A DNA stretch of 64,000 nucleotides. It comes from Nageia nagi. Its lineage: Eukaryota > Pinophyta. The position numbers and the translations under genes were made by a program. The notes under the pieces were generated by a model that searched no databases, had not been told where the DNA came from, and saw nothing but the letters and a program-made list of their open reading frames with translations. This document shows, one piece after another, positions 50,380 to 60,978 of this stretch (its first letter is position 1; each line of letters begins with the position of its first letter). Location: assembly GCA_050084985.1 (NCBI GenBank), contig JBITNC010000001.1, forward strand, positions 186,496,001 to 186,560,000. Reading direction: 5' to 3'.

Positions 50380-51430
50380 ACATTAAAAAAGGCACATGAT
50401 GGGTTGTGTGGAGGATATTTTCATGCAAAAGAATTGTACACTAAGATTTTGTGAATTGGGTACTATTGGCCTACAATAGAAGAGGATTATAAGAATCATA
50501 TTAAAATATTTTTAAAGTTTCAAAAAAATTCAAATTTAGATAAAAAACTAACTAAAGATTTGAATTCTATAGTTTCACCTTGGCCATTTGTAACATGGGG
50601 GTTATATTTGATTAGGCTTGTTAACTCATATTCAAGGGAAGGTCACAAATTCATTATCATAGCTATAGAGTTCATTACAAAATGGGTTCAATTCATTACA
50701 ATGAATTCAATAACATAAGAAAATATCATTCCATTCTTGGTAGAGAATATTATAGCTAGGTTTGAGGTGCCACAAAGGTTGATCATAGATAATGGACCAA
50801 ATTTTAAAGGTAAAGACATGAAATCCTTTTGTAAAAAGTTTCACATTGCTCAAACATTTTTCTTAGTCTATTACCCTCAAGGAAATGGTCAAGTAGAAGC
50901 ATCAAATAAGACCATAAAGGTAATATTATCAAAAACTTAGGAAATATACAAGGTAGATTGGCATGAATAGTTACCATATGCATTATGGGCATACAAAATA
51001 AGTATTAGAATAGCCACTGGGAAAACACCATTTTCAATAGTCTATGGAGATTAGGTTGTGGTACCATTAGAGTTGGAGTTACCATCCTTACAAATTTCAT
51101 TACAAGGAGAAATATCAAATGAGGAAGTAAGGAAAGCTAGATTACAATAGTTGGAATCACTTGATGAGAAGAGAATCAAGGTAATTGAACACTAGAAGGC
51201 ATATCATGTAAAATTTAAAATGGCATTTGGAAAGAAGATAAAACCAAATGAATTCAATGTGGGAGAATTGATACTAAAAGAAAATATTAACAACATAGCT
51301 GAAAATGATGAAGTAAAAGGGAAATTTGAACTAAACTAGCTGGGCCCATTTGTTGCAATTGAAGTAACAATATCAGGAACTTACAAGTTATCATCCATGG
51401 ATGGCAAAGAAAAACCAAAAACCTTTAATT
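50380..51430 (+). pseudogene. Gypsy element 1 integrase
   Basis: An N-terminal segment with AHDGLCGGYFHAKELYTKIL is followed by the core from 50.58 kb: GLYLIRL (Y where the first catalytic D stands), IIDNGPNFKGKDM (second D kept) and YPQGNGQVEASNKTIK (E kept). A C-terminal part continues to TYKLSSMDG and ends near 51.43 kb. At least six in-frame stops, all TAG, interrupt 50.94-51.34 kb. Confidence 0.75.
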
Positions 51431-51629
51431 ATATGTACATTTAATTCTTATTTGCATAATATAATGGCTCCATACCTTATAGAATAATAAATTTTTTACA
51501 CAAGGTACATGTATTTTATTATTCATTTTCATTTCTTTAATTACTTTCATTATTTTCATGTAGCTTACAACATGTATTTACTATTTGCATGCCACCAACT
51601 ATATAAATAAAAAAAAAATTGATGATAGT

Positions 51630-52200
51630 ATAATTTCTATGGACCATTGATAAATAAACATTATGTCACTAATGGCCATCGATATGGCTAATGAGATTTC
51701 ATTCACTTAAAAGTCAAATTAGTGATGTAGTCATAAAAAGATGTGGACATTGATTTATCCTCAATGGATGATACAACTTGCTATGTATCCATATGATTTT
51801 TCTTTGAAACATATAAAGCATAATGTCTCAGGGTCATAGACATAAAGTGTATGACCATTGATGCTTATTGATATGGCTAGTAAGAGTTCACACATTTAAA
51901 AGATAAACTAGCGATGCAAGCATAAATGAGATGTGGATATTGATTCATCCTCAATGAATGATACAACTTCTTATGTATCCACAAGTTTTTTTCTCATAAC
52001 AATACAAAGCATAATTTTTTAGGGTAATATACATAAAATGTATGACCATATATAGTCAACGATACAACTAGTGAAAATTAACTCACTTAAAAGTTAAACT
52101 AGAGATGCAATCATAAGTAGATTATTGATATTGAATCATAACGAATGGATGAAGCAACTCACTGTGTATCTAAAATATTTTCATGTAGGGTATATCTAAC
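51630..52200. repeat. Three ~190-bp tandem repeats in the 3' region of gypsy 1
   Basis: The block gatatggcta recurs at 51681, 51870 and, changed to gatacaacta, at 52061 (periods 189 and 191). Each unit also has cacttaaaagt-aaa-tag-gatg, a catcctcaatg-atgatacaact block and a tgtatcca block. Such arrays are common between integrase and the 3' LTR of plant gypsy elements. Confidence 0.8.
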
Positions 52201-54456
52201 ACCTTTTTCAAATTTTTATATCAAAATAAGAAAGTAAAATGATGTATAATCCACACCATCAATGGCATAAAAACATTATTTTCACATAGCCAATGGCATG
52301 AATGGTAATGAAATAAAGGTAAAAATAAAAGGAACCTTTTATGTATCAAAGAATGGAAATAAGAGCATCAAATTCTTGAGTATCATGGATAAAGGAATGA
52401 CCATATTCATGGTTGAATAATTTAAAGGAGAAAAAATACTATCTTCTATTTCAAAGATTAGATGTGGGACATGTTATTCTTTCAGAATTACACTATAAGT
52501 ATAGGATAATATTCTAATATTCTTTATTCTTTCATTTATTTTAAATAAATCTACTTTTAATACCCCCTTCTTACTCCCCTTTCATATTTTTTAAATGTTG
52601 GAAAGGTTTCTAATCCTTATACTTAATCTTTTTGATAAATGTTTTTTGAGTCAAAAGACTTTTGGGTATTGTCAATAGTCTAGGTACTATTCATGTATAT
52701 AAGGCTTAACCAATTTTATTTAGAAGTTTAATCACTATCTAGCAAGTGCGATAATAAGTCCCAAAAATTATTCATAGTCAATTTTGATATTTTTTAGTAA
52801 CTATACATAAGTTAAGAGTCATAGGTCATGATTAATGTGTTGAAATACCATTGTATGTAAGGGAAGCAAATGTCTACATCAAATCAAGGTATTATAGAAA
52901 CTTGGGTCTTTCCAAGAATTATTGTAAATAAGAATCTTTATAAGTTGAATTTACTAGAGGGTAATGTTGTAAAGACTATGGATGTCTAGATAAAAGTTTT
53001 TCTATATGCCAAAAATCCATGGGAGATATTTCAAGAAGCCATATTCTAGAGCCCACTGACTTTGAGTGATGATATTGTACTTTTTGCCTAAAATTAGTCA
53101 GTCCTAAGATAATTAGTAGCAGGAAGTATGACATTCAATAGGAGATATTTCAAAAAGATAATAAAATAAATTGAACCAATTTTGACTAATGACATCACAC
53201 CTTTTACTTAAAATTGGTAGGTATTAAGTAATCCCCTACCATCACTAAAGCCCATGAAGAGGAAATAGAACTCACCAAATAGGAGAAGGAATAATGAGTT
53301 GGGAAGAACACATAGGTCCACTTGATCATAAGTATTGAACACCTAAGGTTATATAAATATGTCAACCATGAATCATTTTTATATAATAATAACATTTCTT
53401 CCTAGGATTACAATGATATACTATTCATTTCCCTCATTTATTCCATGTAACCTAGAATTATACTATTTACCATTAATGGTTATAGAGAGATGGGTGGATA
53501 CTGATAGAGCATAGTGCTAGATCGTACCAACCAAACCAATGAATTATGCACTCATAATCACCTACAATATTAGGAAAATGCATTCAATGAAAAATTAGAA
53601 GGATTATGGCTAGAAGGTACAATAGCTAAGAGTTATCAAATTTCCATATTTTAGCACTAATTATACTCATTCACTATGTAATCTAACATAGTTGTAATTA
53701 TAGTATGTACATTTGTAAATGGTTTCTTATATTATTCTTATTCAATAGATTAGATAAGTGTATTAATGGTGGAAAACAACCCAATCATAGATGTAAATAT
53801 ATAAATAGTGGACTATTTTAGGTCCAAGTGTTGGATATTCTAACAAATTTGCCCAAGTGTGTAAGATAAACTCATGGGTGATAATGTAATTTGATAATGC
53901 TTTTCCCTTTTGTAATATGTGGTTGTCTATTACACTTTGTAAAAATCATGCATGAAGTGTTATATTATATTATGGCTATGTATTATGATTGCGAGACTCC
54001 AAAGGTAATATAGTTTACTATTCTTAATATTGGATATGGATTATTTCCTATGCTACAATGCCTAAGCTATGTAGTGTTAGTTTGCTTTCTTTATTTAATG
54101 TGTTTATCTCATTCTTATTACTCTCATCCTTTTTATCCCTTTCTAGTTACTTTTAACCTTCATCATAGATAGGAACAAGCCTATAATCTAGAGATTGAGT
54201 AGAAAACCAACATGAGTGCACTCCCCACCACCTTCTACTCTTTCAAGGACCCTACCATTATAGGTAATGGAGAACATAATCAAACCAAATCCTTGGGGTT
54301 ACATTATACTGATTAATAGTAGAAAAGTCCATTTTTGACATGCTCAATGGTACTCAAGCTAAATTCCATATTTAGTTGGCATGAATAGGTTAAATAGTTG
54401 TATTTGGTAAGCTATCACTTAGTAATTTAAAATATTATTAAGGATTTTATTCCCTT
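52201..54456. other. Inter-element sequence; possible LTR pieces
   Basis: This lies between the 3' repeats of gypsy 1 and the primer-binding site of gypsy 2. The part up to 54456 should contain the 5' LTR of gypsy 2, and a TATA-like tgtatataaggctt at about 52696 could belong to an LTR promoter. A 119-bp tandem duplication lies at about 53022-53250 (ggagatatttc at 53022 and 53141). No gene is supported. Confidence 0.4.
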
Positions 54457-54458
54457 AT

Positions 54459-54471
54459 TGGTGACTCTGCT
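54459..54471 (+). promoter_or_regulatory. Primer-binding site of gypsy element 2 (tRNA-Arg type)
   Basis: tggtgactctgct matches the complement of a plant tRNA-Arg 3' end (tggcgactccgct) except for two C-to-T changes, both at former CG sites. It places the end of the 5' LTR at about 54456-54458 and the start of element 2. Confidence 0.6.
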
Positions 54472-54779
54472 ATCAACCAGTCAACATTTTGAACCCTGAC
54501 ACCTCTAGAATGTATATTTACTAGAAGTAATGTTAAAAATTCTCTTAGAAATCCTAGATTGCAAGAGCTATTAGCTTCTTAGAGGAGGAATAGGTGAAAT
54601 ACTTTTTGAAATTTGTCTCCTCAAATCCCTTTGAGAGTTGTTCTATTGTCAGCCATATTTGGCTCTTCTCCAAAAAATACTTCACCTAATACAACTAGTT
54701 CAAGCATGGCTCAACCTACTCTTATTGATTTCCCTTATTGGAATAATGGACATCCTTTGGTTTTTTTTGCTAATTCCTA

Positions 54780-56170
54780 GCTATTCCCCAAAGAACTTTC
54801 AAAGTTTTACCTAAGTATGATGGGTCTGGAAAAACACCATATGAGCATTGTTAGGATGTTTCTCTTTTGGCTTCAAGTTTTGATATCACTAATGAAATGG
54901 TGATGACCATATAGCTATCACATTATTTTTAAGGTGAAGTAAGTAAATGGTTTATAACTCTCACCCCTTAATCAATAAATACCTAGGGAGAGTTATGTCA
55001 AGCTCTAATCAAAAGATTTACTATAGTGAAGATAGTACCTTTATTAGTCTTATAACATGTATAAAAAGATATGCTCATGAATCTATTAATGATTTTAATA
55101 CCATTTTTGAGAAAATATAAAAATCTATTCCAATTAGGATTAGAAAATAAATGCACAAGCTTTGGTATACTATAGGAAAGCTTTTCTTCTTCATATTAAT
55201 ATGCTTATTGTTATGTCTAGAGATACTTTCCTAGATGTTTATGAAATGGCTAAAATCTTTGAACATACCTTGGTATCCTCTGAAAAAATGCAACCAAGAA
55301 CTATTATGCCCTTGTTTTGCAATTTACCTCCTAAACAAGCTCTATAAATTACTTATCCTAAAATGTTAGCATTATTACCTCCTCCTACCAAACCTATCAT
55401 TCAAAATCAAGCACAAACACTACCTATTCTTGCATCTACTAGTACAAGTGCTAATTCTAAGTCTCAAAAGGAAGAAAAGATAAGGAAATTAGATGTAACT
55501 ATTAGGAATCTTACTAATAAAATCACTCTTCAATAAAGGTAGAATCAACATTTCAACTATAGAAGATATGATAATCAGTATCAAGTTAGATTTCAACCCA
55601 AGAATAACCAAGCAAAACAACTAAATGTTCCTAAATAAATGGAGAATGTAGTTATGGCTAGTTATATAAAGAGTGATGTTATGGATAATATAGAATGGTG
55701 CCCTCCATGTTGAGCTTCTCATTTCCTATACTCATGTATCATCTATCAACACCAAAACTTGGGCTTGCATTTATAACAAATGGTTAGTTTACTTGCTTTT
55801 AATCTCACCATGGTTAATTTTTAGCTTTTGGGTTATGTTGGAGAAGAACCCAATTATGTCCAAACTAGAGCCTTTTCTTTCATAGCCCTATAATAGCACC
55901 AACCTACTCAGAAAAATCATCAAACCATTCCAATGTAACCTAAACCAAAAAAGGCTAGGTCACCTATGATTCAACCATAGAGTTAAGGATATTAACTCCC
56001 TAGACATCTAGGTCATATTTCTCAAGACCTAGGTAATACTACCATTGTAGTAGGAAATTCTACTATGGCTAGAAAACAAGTCCCAAAAAAAGAAAGACCT
56101 CATCCATTGAGATATTCTTTTATCACCAATCACCATAGGGAAAAGGCTAGTTAGTAGTTCAAAACACATT
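54780..56170 (+). pseudogene. Gypsy element 2 GAG
   Basis: The capsid-like core from about 54.79 kb has LPKYDGSGKTPYEHC, a GEVSKWFITL strand and KDMLMNLL-type helices. The open stretch at 55162-55347 carries RDTFLDVYEMAKIFEHTL. A lysine/asparagine-rich stretch follows, then DNIEWCPPC...HFLYSC near 55.69-55.74 kb, a zinc-binding remnant. Several stops interrupt it. Confidence 0.6.
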
Positions 56171-56339
56171 AGCCTATAGAAGCAAGTAAGTCTATCCTTT
56201 ATGCTCCATATACATTATGAAAGAATTGAAGAAAATACCTTCTAAAATGACCATGTTTGATGCATTTAGGATTTTGGGTCAAATGGGCCTTTTGTAAGAT
56301 GCTTTGAAGTTAAAATATAGTAAAAAAAAGGACAAATGA

Positions 56340-56780
56340 GGGTAATTTTATCTTTACAATATCTAATGATGTCCCTCTAGCTCCTTTAGGTATAGGAAGG
56401 CCCCCACCTTTTTATATGTCCCTCAAACTAGAAGGTTGGGTAGTTAATAATTGTATGATAGATACCAAAGTTGCTATTATTGTCATTCCCAAAGTAGTTT
56501 CAAATGAAATAAAATTATATATCACTAGATGCATTGATGGTGTCATACAATTAGATTCTTCCTCAATAAATGTAGTTGGTAGTGTTAAGTGAATTTCAAT
56601 TACCCTTAATGCATTCCTTGATATTTGTATCATTCAAGATATTATTATTGTTCATCTTCCACCTCTGTTTGGAATTTATTTGTCTAGAGAATTTACTATT
56701 AAATTGGGAGGTTACCTAGCTTTATATTATACACATATTTTACTTCCTTTTAAAAATAAATAAGTGAAGATTCTAAATGA
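56340..56780 (+). pseudogene. Gypsy element 2 protease-like domain
   Basis: Legible text includes LAPLGIGRPPPFYMSLKLEG and then CMIDTKVAIIVIPKVVSNEI, where the retropepsin D-[ST]-G motif has become D-T-K, so the site is dead. It ends in HLPPLFGIYLSREFTIKLGG, the strand near the domain end. Confidence 0.6.
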
Positions 56781-56940
56781 GGATACCAAAAGTGTTCATA
56801 TTAAGAAGATCATATAGTAAAATTGTATGAATGGCCCTAAACCTATAGAAGTGTTTGAAAGGGATACACTCAAATAAACACTACTAACAATTGAAGTTTT
56901 TTTAAGAAATTACCTTAATTATCAAGTCATAGATATTGGC

Positions 56941-57480
56941 ATGGGTAAGTATTATTTATATGAAAGCATCCAACTAATATCAACTACAATTGAAAGGAAG
57001 CATGAGATTTGGATAATGTACTTTGATGGGGTAATATGTAAACATGGATGTGGAGTTGGTGTTATCTTTAAATCACTAGAGGGACATATGAGAGAAGATT
57101 CTCATTCATATTCATATGGATTTATACAAATAATGATGTTGAGTATAAATCCCTCTATTTAGGTTTGACCAAAGCAATCAACATGGGCATTCGATGCCTA
57201 GTGATGCATGATGATTCTAAACTAGTTATAAAGCAAGTTAGAAACTATATTAGTGCAAAACATCACTATATGAAGACCTATAGGAATTGGGTATGGTAAT
57301 TACTAGAGTCATTCCTTGTTATTAATTTTATCTCTATTTGTAGAAGGTACAATCAAGTTATTAATTGACTTGCTAGAAAGAGGGCACATTATAACCTTGA
57401 TCATTATAGAAGAGGAATATTTGGAGTAAAAGTCCAATGTAGGCCATTAGTTCTTGATGCTACAAACTTTTGGCAAGTGT
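56941..57480 (+). pseudogene. Gypsy element 2 archaeal-type RNase H, upstream of RT
   Basis: IWIMYFDGVICKHGCGVGVI (first D) is followed, after a small shift near 57.13 kb, by NDVEYKSLYLGLTKAINMGI (E) and MHDDSKLVIKQV (D), then YMKTYRNWVW and NQVIN-LARKRAHYN. The D-E-D catalytic set is still legible. It lies between protease and RT. Confidence 0.65.
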
Positions 57481-57839
57481 TTGACTTTAATGAGCATATT
57501 ATGAAGTTTTTGTTAGATGAAGTAGTTGCTCATACCTTTGGTATTGAAGAACTACCTAACTATTTTCAAGAGTTAGATGCAATAAAAGTTAGGACCAATG
57601 ATATACCAAAAGGTTTACTCTCTTTTGAAAGGATGTTTGACTCTGAAGATGTTCAAAAGTCTAAAACTATGGCTATTCAAAAAGAGAGTAGTCTTGAGCT
57701 AGAAGTAGAACCCAAGAAATATATAAAGGTTGGATCAAAATATTCTAAAGAAGAGAAAAAGATTATTTTTCAAATTTATCATTAGTTATCAAATGCAATT
57801 GCTTTAACTTATGATGATTTGAAAATATATAATAAAAAT

Positions 57840-59110
57840 GTGATTCAACACACCATTGGGCTTGAGACACAAGCTAAACTACACAAACAAAAATAGAGGC
57901 TAGTCAAACCAAAAATTGAAGAAGCTATGAAGCAAGAATTAATTAAAATGATAGATTCTAAAATTATCCATTATATTAAGCATTCTTCTTGGGTTGCTAA
58001 TATTGTCCCAATAAAGAAAATGAGCAGTGAAATTAGGTTATGTATAGATTTCAAGAATCTAAATTAGGTGTCTCTCAAAGATATATATCCCCTCCCTCCC
58101 ATGAAGCTTGCATATAGTAGCTAGAGCATATTATTTTTTATGATCAATTGCTACTTGAGATTAAACTAGATTTAGGTAAAGAATGAGGATCATTTCAAAA
58201 TTACATTAACAATAAAATGGAGGATATTTGCATTCCAAAGGATGTCCTTTGGTCTATCCAATGTTGGAGCTACCTTCCAAAGAGCCATGGACCATGCCTT
58301 TAGTGATATAATAAATAAAATTATTCTTATCTACTTGGATGACATTATAGTGTTTTCCAAAAGTAGAGAAGATCATTTGCATCATCTTAGGCAAGTTTTT
58401 GAAAATGTACAAAATTCTAGATCTTATTTAATCCTAAAAAGTCCATTTTTATGGTTAACTAAGGAAAACTATTTGGTCACATTATCTTAGAGAAGGGATT
58501 AGCAATTGATCTAGATAGAGTAAAAGCTATTGTAGCATTGCCCCTCCCCTCTAACATGAAGGCCTTGCAATCTTTCCTTGGTAAAATCAATTTTGTACAA
58601 AAATTTATTAATGATTTTTCAAAGATAGTCTCTCTAATTACTATAATGTTAAAGAAAGATGTTGTATTCTCCTAGTTAGAGGAAGCCAAGGAAGCTTTTC
58701 AATACATAAAAAAGCCTATAATAGAAGTTCATGTTTTGAAGAATCCATATTTTTTAAAATATTTCATTATGTATGCATATGGAGCAGAGAAAAGCATTGC
58801 TACAATTCTAGCATACAAGGATGATTAGAAAGATGAACATTTGATTGCCTTTTATAGCTAAACACTACATCAATACCAAAAAGTATTCATTTATTGAGAA
58901 GAAAGTATTTTTTATAATGAAAGGAATTAAGAAATTTAAGCATTATGTGTCCCATAATATGATACTTGTATATACTATTCACCCAAATGTAAGAAATTAT
59001 ATCATTCAAGGAGAATTGGGTGAAGAAAACATTGGTTGGATTACAAAAATAATGGAAAATGATGTAGAAATTAAACCAACCAGGCTCTTTATGGGTAGAG
59101 CTCTCTATGA
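57840..59110 (+). pseudogene. Gypsy element 2 reverse transcriptase and RNase H
   Basis: RT starts near VKPKIEEAMKQELIKMID (57.9 kb). It continues with SSWVANIVPIKK, IRLCIDFKNLN and MSFGLSNVGATFQRAMDHAF, and keeps the catalytic YLDD at about 58.33 kb (IYLDDIIVFSKSREDHL). RNase H follows at 58.75-59.0 kb with YAYGAEKSIATILAYKDD and KKYSFIEKKVFFIMKGIKK. Stops and at least one shift interrupt it. Confidence 0.75.
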
Positions 59111-60175
59111 AAATATGGTAGAAGCCTCACACATAATTACTATCATAGAGGATGGACAACATCTCAATCAAGAAAGTGATCAGATAAAACAATTTGCTTT
59201 TTATTTTCAAAACAAAAAATATCATGAATCCCTAGATAGATTTCAAAGGATTAGATTTAGGATGCAAGATTTGAATTTTGTGATGATGGATGACTATCTT
59301 TATAGGAAAAACTTTGATCAAACCCTATTAATATGTGTAACTCATGATGAAGTTGAAAGAATATTACATGAATTTTATGAATTCTTTGGAGGACATTATA
59401 ATGGTCTAACTATTGTAGCAAAAGTGTTACAAGTTGGGTACTATCGATCTACCATGTTTCAAGATTCATTCAAGATAGCTTAAGAGTGTGAAAAATGTAG
59501 TAGATATGTAGGAAAAAAGAGGATAAGAAATAATGCCTCACAAAACTATGGTCATTGAGGATCCCTTCCAACAATGGGTTCTAGATTTCATTGGTGTTAT
59601 AAATCCTAATTCTTCAATGGGCCATAAGTCTATTTTGACTGAAACAAATTATTTTACAAGATGGTTAGAGGCTATGCCATATAAGAATGCATATTAGGAG
59701 GAAGTGATAGATATGATCAAGAGAATAATCACTCACTTTGGTATCCCATAGACTATTGTATCAGATAATTATCCTGCATTCATCAAAGCTAATTTTTTAG
59801 AATTTGTTTTTGAGTATGGGGTCTATTGGTTATTCTCTACAAACTATTATTTGTAAGGGAATAGAGTACTAGAATAGACCAATAAGAACCTAACCTAGAT
59901 CATCAAAAGAATAATTAAAGGTAATCCTAGATAATGGTATACATAATTAGACTATGCATTATGGGTAGACAAAATCAATATCAATTCAGCTATCAAGATA
60001 CCTCTTATGCATTAGTGTATGGTAAAATACCTATACTACCAATCCATCTTAAGTTATCTATGCTAAACGTTTTGCAAGATTTGGAAGATTTTGATTTTGA
60101 GTCATTGCAAGCAAGATTCAATCAACTCATGAAATTAGAAGAAGATAGGAACAAAGCATATGAGTCTTTCTAGTA
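59110..60175 (+). pseudogene. Gypsy element 2 integrase
   Basis: The N-terminal zinc-binding part includes HEFYEFFGGHYNG and, after a stop, CEKCSRY (59.36-59.5 kb). The core has QQWVLDFIGVINP (first D), GIP-TIVSDNYPAFIKANF (second D) and NRVLE-TNKNL (E), so all three catalytic residues are recognisable. The tail has YALVYGKIPILPIHLKLS and a helical end to 60173. TAG stops and a shift near 59.9 kb break it. Confidence 0.7.
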
Positions 60176-60530
60176 TCAACAACATATAGTTAAGAAGTGG
60201 TTTGATAAGAAAAAGTATTCCCATGTTAAGTTTGAAATAGGATACATTATTCTCAAATGGGATGAGGAAAGATCAAAGCCCATAAAATGTTAAAAGTTTG
60301 ATTTCTTATGGAGTGGGCCCTATATCATCACTCAATCCATGTAGAATAACACATTTAGACTTTAAGATATCATTGGGTCCCAAGAGATGCTTATCCTAAT
60401 AAAAAAGATCTATTTGAAACATTACTGAATGATAGGGTGATTACACAACACCTATTGAAAATTGTTAAAAAAATATTTATTATTTATACATTCTCTTGTA
60501 GCTTAAACACATTTCCTAAGGAGGTGGGTA

Positions 60531-60978
60531 GCTATTAATGTAAGCCATTAACTAAGTATGGTATGAAGTTAGGCTCACTTGGCATAAGCTATTCAATCAA
60601 AAGGAAAACATTTAAGGAGAATATTTCATTAGATAGCCCACAAACCTTGCCCTATCTTTCAATTTTAATTCAACATACTTTAAATTAATGCATTCCTACC
60701 TCTCATCTATGATGTCATTCTATGAATGAACCCTAACATTCATTGTTAATTAATTATTATTAATACACATCAACCACAACCTTAGGAAAATAAAACACAC
60801 TCCTCTTTCCTACTATTCTTCACTTAAAAAATTTCAAAGCATAAGTTTTAGAAAGAACCAAAGCTCACAACCTACATAGTGAGTTGAGTGAAAAAGAAGA
60901 GAGTTGCAAAGCTTAATATTGTAATTTTTTAAGTTTTTGATGTTGGAATACACTACAAAGAAAATATTAGACACCATT
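60531..60978. other. Non-coding gap between integrase and downstream ORF
   Basis: This pyrimidine-rich AT stretch ends in a leader-like segment (gagttgagtgaaaaagaaga near 60.89 kb) just before the ATG at 60979. It may be an LTR or internal spacer; no repeat partner was found. Confidence 0.35.

Larger units (their letters stand above)
45472..52190 (+). mobile_element. Ty3/gypsy element 1 (Tat-like, decayed)
   Basis: Domain order is GAG, protease, reverse transcriptase, RNase H, second RNase H-like domain, integrase, then a tandem-repeat 3' region. The second RNase H after the first, ahead of integrase, is the arrangement known for the plant Tat/Ogre group. Stops are mostly TAG, with a few frameshifts. 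No LTR pair was identified, so outer borders are minimum estimates. Confidence 0.75.
54459..60530 (+). mobile_element. Ty3/gypsy element 2 (decayed; RNase H-like domain ahead of RT)
   Basis: Domain order is primer-binding site, GAG, protease, archaeal-type RNase H, reverse transcriptase, RNase H, integrase, and a polypurine-like aaggaggtggg at 60518-60528. The extra RNase H lies before RT, not after it as in element 1. Stops are numerous, again mostly TAG. No 3' LTR matching the sequence before 54456 was seen, so the right border is uncertain and the element may extend through the ORF at 61-64 kb. Confidence 0.7.

Noticed and set aside
51630-52200. CRISPR-like array
   Set aside because: The units are long, diverged and contiguous without regular spacers, in a plant retroelement.
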